From assembly GCA_031418215.1 (NCBI GenBank), contig JANOXC010000193.1:1-25561 (forward strand): a DNA stretch of 25,561 nt. The letters are read 5' to 3'. The notes below the pieces were generated by a model. That model ran no database searches. It was given only the letters and a program-made list of their open reading frames with translations, and was not told the DNA's origin. A program made the translations under genes and the position numbers. Position 1 is the first letter of the stretch. Every line of letters begins with the position of its first letter. This document shows positions 14,390 through 22,179 of this stretch, one piece after another. Source of the stretch: JANOXC01 sp031418215. GTDB taxonomy: Bacteria; Bacteroidota; Bacteroidia; AKYH767-A; OLB10.

Positions 14390-16297
14390 ATGAAAAAGTC
14401 AATTGCGCTTTTATTGATGATGATGTTTTATTGCGCAGTAAATGCACAGCAATTCATCAAGACATTTGGTGATGCGGATTACGGGAAAAATCCACGCATT
14501 ATTGCTACAAACGATAATGGATGGGTGGTTTTTACACTTGATAGTCTGCGATTAACAAAATTCAACAACTGCGGCATCCCCCAGTGGAGCAGGAAATATG
14601 ATACACATAATTCCCTTATCGGCCTGGATAATTTTATTATGACCAACGACAATGGTTTTGTTATGCTTACCCAACTTAAATATAATTCAAATATGGCAGT
14701 TGGTTTGGTTACTAAACTCAATGCACAGGGCGATATCCTATGGAGTAAGTCTTTTGAAGATGGCATTTACAGGCAATGGCCTTACAGTATCTCCGAAGAT
14801 CAACAGGGTAACCTCATTACTTACAGTAATGTAGAGAATATCCAAAATAATATAATATTCAATATGTTAAGTAAACTCAATAGCAACGGAGATCTGATCT
14901 ACATAAATTTTTATGATCATGGTTGGATATGGGGCGGCGCCATCGTTACTTCCGACAATGGCCTGCTTATACGTACAGGTAATACACTTATCAAGACAAC
15001 CAATTCCGGCAACATTCAATGGACAACCTCATTTACCGGCACTAAATATTATCTTGCTCCGATAGAAGTAAGTGATGGATATATTCTTACAGGGCATACC
15101 AGTCCAAACAATGAGATCAGTTTTTATAAATATAATTTACAGGGTATACAGCAATGGGGTGGTTACCGGAAGTCGAACTATTTTGGTACTCCACCAACGT
15201 TCCATAAAAAAAACAATGGTAACATCTGCGCAGTCTTCAATGATGCCACTATCGAATTTGACAAAGACCTTAATATTATAAAGCAAGCAAGCATTCAAGG
15301 AAACATGGGAATGATTGGGAAAAAACTTTGTTATTTAACTGATGGCACACCGATATTAACAGGAATAAGACCTGGCTCTTCCGATCTTTTCATTGCAAAA
15401 TTAGACGATGCTTATCATACCAACTGTGATGCAGCCGGGCTTCCCATTGTCTTGGAAACCGATACTTCCTTTTTGATTCCGACACCCGTTAGTAAGTCAA
15501 CTCATAATTTAAATACCATCAATCATGTTTTTGTTTACGATACTTTTACTATTGTAACCAAACTGGCCTGCCCACGAAATTTTTATCTTGGGAATGACAC
15601 ACTTGTATGTGCATCTGCAGCAGTCATTCTGCAAAATCAATTTATTGAGCCTTTCGAAAATTTCTTGTGGTCAACAGGGGCAACAACCTCTTCGATTACC
15701 GTTACACAGACAGGAAAATATTGGCTGCTTGTTACCTATAATTGCGGAGAAGAAACATTAATTGATACCATTACAGTTACTTTTAATCCGCCCATCATTA
15801 CTAATCTTGGTACTGATGTTGTAGTTTGTGAAAAGGAGACCTATACATTTAAAGCACCATCCTGTGATTCCTGCAGTTATTGGTGGAGCGATAATAGTGT
15901 TGGAGACACCATGATGGTTAGCACAATCGGTGATTACTGGTTGATGGTAACGGATAGCATTGGATGCGTTTATTCAGACACTGTTGCATTTAACATTTCC
16001 AAATGCGAATGTTTCCTCTGGGTGCCTAATTCCTTTACACCTAACAACGACGGCCTTAACGACGTATTTCAACCCTCCTATTATTGCGACCTTGCAAGCT
16101 TTGATTTGAAGATATTAAATCGTTGGGGGCAGCCGATCTTTTCGTCTGAAAATGCGATGGAAAGCTGGAATGGAAAAGATCGCAATGCTAGTGTACAATC
16201 CGGTGTTTATTTCTATACTGTTACCTATACTCCAATCATTAAAGGTCAAATTGATAAACCTATTACACAAACAGGTGTTATTACAGTAATTTATTAA
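14390..16297 (+). CDS. Type B T9SS secreted protein with propeller-like repeats, copy 1
   Basis: The gene encodes 635 residues. A signal peptide ends VNA-Q near 20. Residues about 21-380 contain repeats of about 45-60 residues of the form TNDNGW/FVxL...LTKxNxxGxIxWS (for example NDNGWVVFTLDSLRLTKF, VTKLNAQGDILWSKSF, IKTTNSGNIQWTTSF), typical of a beta-propeller. Two Ig-like segments follow: LGNDTLVC...WSTGATTSSITVTQTGKYWLLV around 395-480 and LGTDVVVCEKETYTF...VGDYWLMVTDSIGC to 537. The final 97 residues (from 539, CECFLWVPNSFTPNNDGLNDVFQP to NRWGQPIF...SGVYFYTVTYTP) are the gliding-motility-associated type B sorting domain. It should be exported by T9SS; ligand or role is unknown. A close paralog follows on the same strand. 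Confidence 0.88.
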   Translation: MKKSIALLLMMMFYCAVNAQQFIKTFGDADYGKNPRIIATNDNGWVVFTLDSLRLTKFNNCGIPQWSRKYDTHNSLIGLDNFIMTNDNGFVMLTQLKYNSNMAVGLVTKLNAQGDILWSKSFEDGIYRQWPYSISEDQQGNLITYSNVENIQNNIIFNMLSKLNSNGDLIYINFYDHGWIWGGAIVTSDNGLLIRTGNTLIKTTNSGNIQWTTSFTGTKYYLAPIEVSDGYILTGHTSPNNEISFYKYNLQGIQQWGGYRKSNYFGTPPTFHKKNNGNICAVFNDATIEFDKDLNIIKQASIQGNMGMIGKKLCYLTDGTPILTGIRPGSSDLFIAKLDDAYHTNCDAAGLPIVLETDTSFLIPTPVSKSTHNLNTINHVFVYDTFTIVTKLACPRNFYLGNDTLVCASAAVILQNQFIEPFENFLWSTGATTSSITVTQTGKYWLLVTYNCGEETLIDTITVTFNPPIITNLGTDVVVCEKETYTFKAPSCDSCSYWWSDNSVGDTMMVSTIGDYWLMVTDSIGCVYSDTVAFNISKCECFLWVPNSFTPNNDGLNDVFQPSYYCDLASFDLKILNRWGQPIFSSENAMESWNGKDRNASVQSGVYFYTVTYTPIIKGQIDKPITQTGVITVIY

Positions 16298-16449
16298 AGT
16301 AAATTAAATAATCGTAATTTTAGATCACTCACCGACCGCTTGACGCTTTAGCTTTAGCGGTGAAGCAACGAGATGGCGGGGGGGGTAGTAGCTCTCCCTC
16401 TGGAAGATAGGACGGGTTGAGGCTGAATATCCTAACTATTTCAAACCAA
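16298..16449. repeat. Degenerate CCCTCTC/GGGG repeat copy between paralogs
   Basis: In this 152-base gap, 16390-16428 (AGCTCTCCCTCTGGAAGATA...GGTTGAGGCTGAA) aligns with the last unit of the array upstream of prs (18870-18909; AGCTCCCTCTCTGAAGG...GGTGAGGCTAAAT). It appears to be an older, decayed member of the same family. An eight-G run at 16378-16385 and a CCGCT...AGCGG inverted repeat at about 16337-16362 precede it. No convincing promoter was seen. Confidence 0.5.
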
Positions 16450-18363
16450 ATGAAAAAGACAATTACACTTTTTTTCTTCCTGCTACTATATATAACTTCA
16501 TCTGCACAGCAATTCATCAAAACATTTGGTGATGCCAACTATGGTGTAATTGTTCGCATCCTTCCTACCAATGATAATGGATGGGTCGTTTTTACAATGG
16601 ACAGCCTGAAGATGACGAAGTTTGATAACTGCGGTATCCCTCAATGGAGCAACCATTATTTAGTTCCAAGTACCCACCAAGGATTATATGATCTCATCAA
16701 AACAAGTGACGGAGGATTTGCCTTGCTAACTAGAATGCAATTGGCCTCTACCTATGCTGCATTGGTAACGAAGATTAATGCAGCAGGGGACATCATCTGG
16801 AGTAAATCGTACGAAGACCCTACCAATGACTACAGCCAATTCCCCTACACCATCAGTGAAGACCTGCAAGGCCGATTGATTATTTTTTGCGGCACACAGT
16901 TTCATATTGCGAATAACCCGGCTTACAATATGATTTTAAAAATTACCAGCAATGGAACACTCGTCTCCAACACTTTTTATGATTGGGGAGGAATATGGGG
17001 TGGGGCAATTGTAACATCTGACAATGGGGTGCTCATCAGAACAGGTAATACCCTTATTAAAACCACCAGTTCAGGTAACATTCAATGGGCAACAGGATTT
17101 TCCGGCACTTATAATTTCTTTGCTCCTATTGAGGTAAGTGATGGCTATATACTTACCGGCTATACTAATCTGGGTAATCAAATCTCTTTTCATAAATACG
17201 ATAAGCAAGGCAATCAACTTTGGGCTGGATTTAAACAATCTAATTATGCCGGATCTCCTCCAAAAATGATTAAAAAAAGTAATGGAAATATCTGCGGTGT
17301 TTTTCCACGTGCAATAGTTGAGTTTGATAAAGACTTGAATATCGTTGAACACACTTCCATTCAAAGTACACTCAATTTAACTGAAAGAACACTTTGCTAT
17401 TTACCGAATGGAACGGCTGTAGTGACAGGCTTAAGAAGTACTGCTTCAGATTTGTTTTTTGCAAAATTAAATCCAGGCTACACGACCAGTTGCGATGCGC
17501 CTCCTATTCAAATGACACTCACGACTGTTTCAAATAATATTTTCGCTACAACAATTACCGGATCACCCTATCTTCTGAATGAAGTAAGCCGCGTTTTTTC
17601 AGTTGATACTTTTACGGTTTCAACAGAACTTGCTTGCAGGAAAAGTCTTGAGCTGGGAAACGACACGCTTGTTTGCAGTCCGGCTCCTGTAACACTTCAA
17701 AACCTTTTTGTTGAGCAATTTGAAACTTATCTATGGTCAACGGGTGCTAAAACTCCCTCCATTGCCGTTAATAAAACCGGTACTTACTGGCTACATGTCA
17801 CCTATAACTGTGGTGAAGATTCACTTGCCGACACTATTCGCGTAACATTTGAAACCCCTATTAATACAGACCTTGGTATGGATATTTTAGAATGTGAAAA
17901 TCAAACCCATGTTTTTTATGCCACTCCTTGTGACTCCTGCTCTTATTTGTGGAGTACGGGAAGCATTGGCGACACCATCATTGTTCTCGATCCGGGTAAC
18001 TACTGGCTTCAAATTACAGATAGCAACGGTTGCATTTATTCAGACACCGTGAATTATGCAACTTCTAAATGTGAATGCCAGCTTTATTTACCCAATTCAT
18101 TTACCCCAAATAACGATGGCAAAAATGAAGTGTTCCAACCAAAATACTGTTGCGATTTAGCTGATTATCGGCTGCAAATTTATAACCGATGGGGCCAGCC
18201 GGTTTTCTCGTCAGATAATGCCAACGAAAGCTGGGATGGAAGGCATCAAAACAACGCAGTTCCATCAGGCGTCTATTTCTACGTTGTTTCCTATACGCCA
18301 ATATTAAAAGGGCGGGTGAATAAGACTTTATCCAAAACTGGCTCTGTTACCGTTTTTTATTGA
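16450..18363 (+). CDS. Type B T9SS secreted protein with propeller-like repeats, copy 2
   Basis: This 637-residue paralog of the preceding gene has the same plan throughout: a signal peptide (MKKTITLFFFLLLYITSSA-Q); propeller-like repeats with NDNGWVVFTMDSLKMTKFDNCGIPQWS, VTKINAAGDIIWSKSY and IKTTSSGNIQWATGF; Ig-like segments beginning LGNDTLVC and LGMDILEC; and a 97-residue type B sorting domain from 541 (CECQLYLPNSFTPNNDGKNEVFQP...NRWGQPVF...SGVYFYVVSYTP). The in-frame TTG at 16417 would add 11 residues ahead of the signal peptide and was not used. The two genes are a tandem duplication that has diverged clearly in the loops while keeping the cysteines. No catalytic motif was seen, and redundancy or variation in a surface binding protein is the likeliest reading. 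Confidence 0.88.
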   Translation: MKKTITLFFFLLLYITSSAQQFIKTFGDANYGVIVRILPTNDNGWVVFTMDSLKMTKFDNCGIPQWSNHYLVPSTHQGLYDLIKTSDGGFALLTRMQLASTYAALVTKINAAGDIIWSKSYEDPTNDYSQFPYTISEDLQGRLIIFCGTQFHIANNPAYNMILKITSNGTLVSNTFYDWGGIWGGAIVTSDNGVLIRTGNTLIKTTSSGNIQWATGFSGTYNFFAPIEVSDGYILTGYTNLGNQISFHKYDKQGNQLWAGFKQSNYAGSPPKMIKKSNGNICGVFPRAIVEFDKDLNIVEHTSIQSTLNLTERTLCYLPNGTAVVTGLRSTASDLFFAKLNPGYTTSCDAPPIQMTLTTVSNNIFATTITGSPYLLNEVSRVFSVDTFTVSTELACRKSLELGNDTLVCSPAPVTLQNLFVEQFETYLWSTGAKTPSIAVNKTGTYWLHVTYNCGEDSLADTIRVTFETPINTDLGMDILECENQTHVFYATPCDSCSYLWSTGSIGDTIIVLDPGNYWLQITDSNGCIYSDTVNYATSKCECQLYLPNSFTPNNDGKNEVFQPKYCCDLADYRLQIYNRWGQPVFSSDNANESWDGRHQNNAVPSGVYFYVVSYTPILKGRVNKTLSKTGSVTVFY

Positions 18364-18449
18364 AAGACAAGTCATTACAGCTTAACCAGCATTTTGTCGC
18401 TCTAAAAAGAAAGCTGCAAATATTGATGGTTTTTCGGGAGTCTCGAATT

Positions 18450-18475
18450 GGGAGTAAAAAATGAATTTTACTCCC
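18450..18475. repeat. Perfect 10-bp inverted repeat downstream of the type B gene
   Basis: GGGAGTAAAA (18450-18459) and TTTTACTCCC (18466-18475) flank a 6-base loop, about 87 bases after the stop at 18363. There is no T-run after the stem, so it is not a standard intrinsic terminator, but it may protect or end the message. Confidence 0.5.
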
Positions 18476-18502
18476 TATCTCACCCTCAAACATGCTCACA
18501 AA

Positions 18503-18909
18503 AGCTCCCTCTCTGAATGAGAGAGCGGGGTGGGGTGGAACTGCAATACCATCAATAAAAGTAAAACCTGAAAGTTAATTCATTAACAAGATATGCTACA
18601 GTTCCCCTCCAAAACCAATCAAAAAAAGCTCCCTCTCTGAAGAAGAGAGCGAGGGGTGGAACTGCAATACCAGCAATAAAAGTAAAACCTGAAAGTTAAT
18701 TCATTAACAAGATATGCTACAATCCCCCTCCAAAACCAATCAAAAAAAGTCCCTCTCTGAAGAAGAGAGCGGGGGGGGTGGAACTGCAATACCAGCAATA
18801 AAAGTAAAACCTGAAAGTTAATTCATTAACAAGATATGCTACAATCGTCCTCCAAAACCAATCAAAAAAAGCTCCCTCTCTGAAGGAGAGGGCGGGGGGT
18901 GAGGCTAAA
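18503..18909. repeat. Tandem array of a ~122-bp intergenic repeat (3.3 copies)
   Basis: Units start at 18503 (124 bp), 18627 (121 bp) and 18748 (122 bp), with a partial fourth unit at 18870-18909. Each begins (A)GCTCCCTCTCTGAA with a short CTCTCT/AGAGAG hairpin and a G-run of variable length. A nearly invariant ~70-base core follows (TGGAACTGCAATACCA...GATATGCTACA) with the interrupted palindrome GTTAATTCATTAAC; in the first unit this is at 18574-18587. Unit lengths are not multiples of three and no ORF crosses them. The array fills most of the gap before prs; the remaining bases from 18364 show only the hairpin listed separately. Confidence 0.9.
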
Positions 18910-18926
18910 TTACCCTGTTCAAAAGT

Positions 18927-18957
18927 TTTGAGGGCAGCATTTTATTTCCTTTCTTTG
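18927..18957 (+). promoter_or_regulatory. Promoter of the prs-rplY(-pth) operon
   Basis: TTTG at 18927-18930 is followed after exactly 19 bases by TTTCTTTG at 18950-18957, one base away from the Bacteroidota TAnnTTTG box. The ATG at 18981 is 23 bases downstream. The promoter begins 17 bases after the tandem repeat array ends. Confidence 0.65.
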
Positions 18958-18980
18958 CAGCCCTTTTCCAAAAAACAGAT

Positions 18981-19916
18981 ATGGCCCGTCAGGTAAAGAT
19001 ATTCTCCGGAACAACATCGCGCTACTTAGCCGATCAAATAGCAGATTGCTATGGGTCTCCACTTGGAGAAGTTTCCGTAGTTCGTTTCAGCGATGGAGAA
19101 TTCTCTCCTTCATTTGACGAAAGCGTACGTGGTTGTGATGTATTTATCATCCAGAGCACCTTTGCCCCTACCGATAATCTTTTTGAGTTATTACTGTTGG
19201 TCGACGCCGCAAAACGTGCTTCGGCTCATTATATCACTGCTGTAATCCCTTATTTTGGCTTTGCCCGTTCCGACAGAAAAGATAAACCAAGGGTGGCAAT
19301 TGCTTCTAAACTAGTGGCCAACTTATTAGCCACTGCAGGTGTCACGCGTATTATGACGATGGACCTCCACGCTCCTCAGATCCAGGGTTTCTTTGATGTT
19401 CCTGTTGATCACCTGGATGCATCTTCCATCTTTGTACCTTATATCAAAAGCCTCAATCTTCCCAACCTGATTATGTGTGCCCCTGATATGGGTGGCGTTC
19501 ATCGTTCAAGAAGCTATGCACAATTTTTTAGTGCCGACATGGTCATCATTGATAAGCACCGCAAACGTGCCAATGAGATTGAAGGCATGCAGCTCATCGG
19601 TGATGTAGCAGGAAAAGACGTAGTGCTGGTTGATGATATTGTTGATACTGCAGGAACACTTACAAAAGCCGCTGCCATGTTGATGGACAAAGGCGCATCC
19701 AGTGTGCGTGCATTCTGTACCCATGCTGTCCTTTCAGGTCAGGCAATTGAGCGTATTGAAAAATCAATGCTTACAGAGGTATGTGTTTGTGATACCATTC
19801 CACTTAGAAGAGAATCTTCAAAAATAAAACAGCTTCCTACGGCGGCCCTCTTTGCAAAATGTATTCAAAGGGTGTATGCTTACGAATCTATCAGTTCATT
19901 ATTTGTTAAAGCTTAA
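18981..19916 (+). CDS. prs: Ribose-phosphate pyrophosphokinase (PRPP synthetase)
   Basis: This 311-residue protein is full length for class I PRPP synthetase, which makes PRPP from ribose 5-phosphate and ATP for nucleotide, His and Trp synthesis. The motifs are in place: RFSDGEFSPSFDESVRG (35-51), QSTFAPTDNLFELLLLVDA (58-76), IPYFGFARSDRKDKPR (89-104), MDLHAPQIQGFF (127-138, with metal/ATP-site His130), DHLDAS (143-148), the flexible-loop DKHRKRANE (191-199, Lys192) and the PRPP loop VVLVDDIVDTAGT (214-226). It is the first gene of a prs-rplY-pth run, a gene order found in many bacteria. The psuK-psuG pair elsewhere in the window yields ribose 5-phosphate, its substrate, but is not linked to it by operon. 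Confidence 0.97.
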   Translation: MARQVKIFSGTTSRYLADQIADCYGSPLGEVSVVRFSDGEFSPSFDESVRGCDVFIIQSTFAPTDNLFELLLLVDAAKRASAHYITAVIPYFGFARSDRKDKPRVAIASKLVANLLATAGVTRIMTMDLHAPQIQGFFDVPVDHLDASSIFVPYIKSLNLPNLIMCAPDMGGVHRSRSYAQFFSADMVIIDKHRKRANEIEGMQLIGDVAGKDVVLVDDIVDTAGTLTKAAAMLMDKGASSVRAFCTHAVLSGQAIERIEKSMLTEVCVCDTIPLRRESSKIKQLPTAALFAKCIQRVYAYESISSLFVKA

Positions 19917-19931
19917 TAATCGTTTATTAAA

Positions 19932-20549
19932 ATGAAATCACTTGACATTAAATGCTCTAAAAGAGCAGACATCAGCAGACAGGAAGTAAAAGGATTACGT
20001 GACTCAGGACAAGTTCCATGTGTTATGTATGGCGGCAAAGAGCCTGTCCATTTTGCTGCTCATTCCAGCATTTTCAAAGACTTGATCTACACTCCTAATT
20101 CACACATTGTGAATCTGGACATTGAAGGCACTGTTTATAAGGCCATCAGACAGGAGGTTCAGTATCACCCGGTAAATGATGCCATCATCCACATCGATTT
20201 CCTTGAAATCAATGATAAAAACCCTGTAACCATTGATGTTCCCGTAAAATTGACCGGAACTTCAGAAGGTGTCAGAGAGGGTGGTAAACTCGTTGCTAAA
20301 ATCAGGAAACTGAAAATCAAAGGACTGACTAAAGATTTACCTGACTTTATCGAAATCGACATTACTCCCATGAAAATTGGTGCCAGTATCCGTGTTCGAG
20401 ATCTTGAACGTAAAGGAATTACCTTCCTTGATAGCCCAAGTAATGTAGTAGTTGGTGTTCGCATCACCCGTAATGTTGTGGAGGAAACTCCGGCTGCCGG
20501 AGCAACAACTGCTGCCGCTCCTGCTGCTGCTGCCACTCCTGCAAAATAA
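19932..20549 (+). CDS. rplY: Large-subunit ribosomal protein bL25 (CTC/TL5 form)
   Basis: This 205-residue long form of bL25 has an N-terminal 5S-rRNA-binding beta-barrel (about 1-90: RADISRQEVKGLRDSGQVPCVMYGG ... QEVQYHPVNDAIIHIDFLEI) and a C-terminal TL5-like domain (about 95-185: PVTIDVPVKLTGTSEGVREGGKL ... LPDFIEIDITPMKIGASIRVRDL). The tail is low-complexity Ala/Thr/Pro (about 186-205), encoded by GCT/GCC-rich repeats that stand out from the AT-rich surroundings. It begins 15 bases after prs and shares its transcript. A hairpin terminator follows. Confidence 0.96.
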   Translation: MKSLDIKCSKRADISRQEVKGLRDSGQVPCVMYGGKEPVHFAAHSSIFKDLIYTPNSHIVNLDIEGTVYKAIRQEVQYHPVNDAIIHIDFLEINDKNPVTIDVPVKLTGTSEGVREGGKLVAKIRKLKIKGLTKDLPDFIEIDITPMKIGASIRVRDLERKGITFLDSPSNVVVGVRITRNVVEETPAAGATTAAAPAAAATPAK

Positions 20550-20572
20550 AAAGCAATTTAAAAACATCATAT

Positions 20573-20599
20573 GAGGAACTCTAACAGGTTCCTCTTTTT
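20573..20599 (+). terminator. Intrinsic terminator between rplY and pth
   Basis: GAGGAAC (20573-20579) and GTTCCTC (20588-20594) form a 7-bp stem with an 8-base loop, followed by TTTTTATTT. It ends only about 11 bases before the pth ATG, so it could act as a partial terminator or attenuator that lowers pth expression relative to prs-rplY. Confidence 0.7.
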
Positions 20600-20610
20600 A
20601 TTTGCATTAC

Positions 20611-21177
20611 ATGAAATACTTAATCGCCGGCTTGGGAAATATTGGCGCTGAATATGACCATACCCGTCATAACATCGGTTTTGATGTTCTTGATGCTTTG
20701 GCTTCCGGTGTAGATGGCCTCCACTTTGAAACAGGGCGAAAAGCTACATTCGCACAAATGAGGCATCGGGGAAGAACTTTGATTCTTCTAAAACCTACTA
20801 CTTACATGAATTTGAGTGGGGAAGCTATTCAATACTGGCTGCAACAAGAAAAAATTCAAATTCAGAACCTTCTTGTTATTGCTGATGACCTCGCATTGCC
20901 ATTCGGCACCTTAAGATTAAAGCCAAAAGGAGGAAGTGCCGGACATAATGGAATAGCCAGCATTATTGAATGTCTTGGAACAGAAGAGTTTCCACGCTTA
21001 CGTTTCGGAATAGGCAGTGATTTTGCAAAAGGACAACAAGTGCGTTATGTACTAAGTCGATGGGAAAAGAATGAGGCTGAATTACTTACGACGAGAATAA
21101 AAACAGCCGGCGACATCATCAAAAGTTTTGTGAGTATTGGCTTACAAGAGACAATGAACTTGTATAATAACAAGTAA
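20611..21177 (+). CDS. pth: Peptidyl-tRNA hydrolase
   Basis: This 188-residue protein is typical of bacterial Pth, which frees tRNA from stalled peptidyl-tRNA. All key residues are present in expected positions: Asn10 (LIAGLGNIG), catalytic His20 (TRHNIGFDVLD), Asn67 (TTYMNLSG), Asp93 (LLVIADDLALPFG) and Asn113 (KGGSAGHNGIASI). The start is the ATG at 20611, directly before KYLIAGLGN; an in-frame TTG at 20602 would add only three residues and lies next to the terminator's T-run. It follows rplY in the common prs-rplY-pth order, with a terminator hairpin between. A weak GGTTAA/TTAACC hairpin lies just after its stop, without a T-run. Confidence 0.96.
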   Translation: MKYLIAGLGNIGAEYDHTRHNIGFDVLDALASGVDGLHFETGRKATFAQMRHRGRTLILLKPTTYMNLSGEAIQYWLQQEKIQIQNLLVIADDLALPFGTLRLKPKGGSAGHNGIASIIECLGTEEFPRLRFGIGSDFAKGQQVRYVLSRWEKNEAELLTTRIKTAGDIIKSFVSIGLQETMNLYNNK

Positions 21178-21234
21178 ACACGAGGTTAACTGTAATTTAA
21201 CCCCCCTTAGCATCAAGACTTAATTAGATTTTAT

Positions 21235-21242
21235 TATATTTG
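21235..21242 (+). promoter_or_regulatory. -7 box TATATTTG for the small T9SS protein gene
   Basis: TATATTTG is a perfect TAnnTTTG match, 22 bases before the ATG at 21265. No TTG is found 19-21 bases upstream, so only the -7 half is supported. Confidence 0.5.
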
Positions 21243-21264
21243 TATCTCACAAACAATTTCATTC

Positions 21265-22056
21265 ATGAAAAAAATCTACTTCACAATTTTTGTTACTCTT
21301 TTTATCTGCAAACTTTCTACTGCGCAAACAGTGATTTTCAGTGACAATTTCACAACTTATGATAGTTCTTCCGGGGCAAATTATAATGGCTGGACATTAA
21401 GCTATTATGGATTCGGAAGTTATTATACCAGTTCCCCTGCACCGGCAGGCAGTGCTGGTCCCAGCGGACCCAATTCTTATAAATTTGGAAGAGACACTAT
21501 ATCAGCTATTACGCCAATGTTTATGGGTGCTGACAGTGTACATTTCTTTATGAAAGGCAACCCTGCTTCAGGCTTAACACTCGGCCAAAGCACTTTTTAT
21601 GTTTATGAAAGCGCTAATGGTTCTACCTGGACTCCTGTACACGTTTTCATGCCTCCAATGGATACTGCAAAAGTCGGAAGTATGCAACATTTTCCATTGT
21701 TGCCGGGTACTATGTATTTAAAATTCTTTTATGATAAGGATATTGGAAATATCGCTTTTGATGACTTTTCTGTTACCAGCAGTACAATAGGAATCAGCGA
21801 TGCAAGTTCTGAGCAACGTATCAAAATTTTCCCTACTCCAACCAGTGGAAGGCTTACCATTAGCTTTGGCACGATGATCAATGAAGCAAGTTTTAGCGTG
21901 ATTAACATTTTAGGAAAACAAGTGATGTTTTCTGAATCAAATGGTGCAGATGATGCTTTTAGCTTAAATCTTTCTTCTTTACAAGATGGTATTTACTTCC
22001 TAAAAGTAAAAGCTGATCAGCAGTCTCTAACAAAAAGAATCGTAGTGAAGCATTAA
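21265..22056 (+). CDS. Small secreted T9SS protein with jelly-roll-like domain
   Basis: The gene encodes 263 residues. A signal peptide (MKKIYFTIFVTLFICKLSTA-Q) is followed by one beta-rich domain at about 22-172 beginning VIFSDNFTTYDSSSGANYNGWT and ending MYLKFFYDKDIGNIAFDDFSV. This pattern is typical of the choice-of-anchor/MAM-like jelly-roll domains of Bacteroidota exported proteins, often carbohydrate or adhesion modules. The tail at about 184-263 is a type A sorting domain (IKIFPTPTSGRLTISF ... VINILGKQVMF ... LQDGIYFLKVKADQQSLTKRIVVKH). No enzyme motif is present, so the function is unknown. It has its own -7 box and a strong terminator, so it is probably a single-gene unit set among housekeeping genes. 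Confidence 0.82.
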   Translation: MKKIYFTIFVTLFICKLSTAQTVIFSDNFTTYDSSSGANYNGWTLSYYGFGSYYTSSPAPAGSAGPSGPNSYKFGRDTISAITPMFMGADSVHFFMKGNPASGLTLGQSTFYVYESANGSTWTPVHVFMPPMDTAKVGSMQHFPLLPGTMYLKFFYDKDIGNIAFDDFSVTSSTIGISDASSEQRIKIFPTPTSGRLTISFGTMINEASFSVINILGKQVMFSESNGADDAFSLNLSSLQDGIYFLKVKADQQSLTKRIVVKH

Positions 22057-22074
22057 CAAATTCTTATATTCAGG

Positions 22075-22108
22075 AAAAGGGTTGTATTGAAAAATGCAAC
22101 CCTTTTTT
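22075..22108 (+). terminator. Strong intrinsic terminator after the small T9SS gene
   Basis: AAAAGGGTTG (22075-22084) pairs perfectly with CAACCCTTTT (22097-22106) over 10 bp with a 12-base loop, continuing into a T-run to 22108. It lies 19 bases after the stop codon at 22056 and insulates ispG from upstream transcription. Confidence 0.85.
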
Positions 22109-22143
22109 ATTGTTTAGTGTTATTGAATAACTATCCATTGCCA

Positions 22144-22174
22144 TTGCAACAAAGTATAGATAGTGGTACTTTTG
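22144..22174 (+). promoter_or_regulatory. ispG promoter, implying a near-leaderless message
   Basis: TTG at 22144-22146 is followed after 20 bases by TACTTTTG at 22167-22174, a perfect TAnnTTTG box. The box ends 5 bases before the ATG at 22180, so transcription should start at or within a base or two of the start codon. This placement also excludes translation from the upstream in-frame TTG at 22087. Confidence 0.7.
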
Positions 22175-22179
22175 CATCA

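Noticed and set aside
18450..18475. Intrinsic terminator after the second type B gene
   Set aside because: The 10-bp stem is perfect, but no T-run follows it; kept only as an inverted repeat.
18503..18909. CRISPR-like array upstream of prs
   Set aside because: The units are about 122 bp repeated head to tail with no distinct spacers, and there are no cas genes.
20165..20570. Minus-strand frames opposite rplY with Ala/Ser-rich starts
   Set aside because: They mirror the low-complexity GCT/GCC tail of rplY; long antisense frames over such repeats are expected by chance.
22087..22179. Upstream TTG start for ispG
   Set aside because: The extension runs through the loop and T-run of a strong terminator and through the ispG promoter, and the added residues do not match the family.
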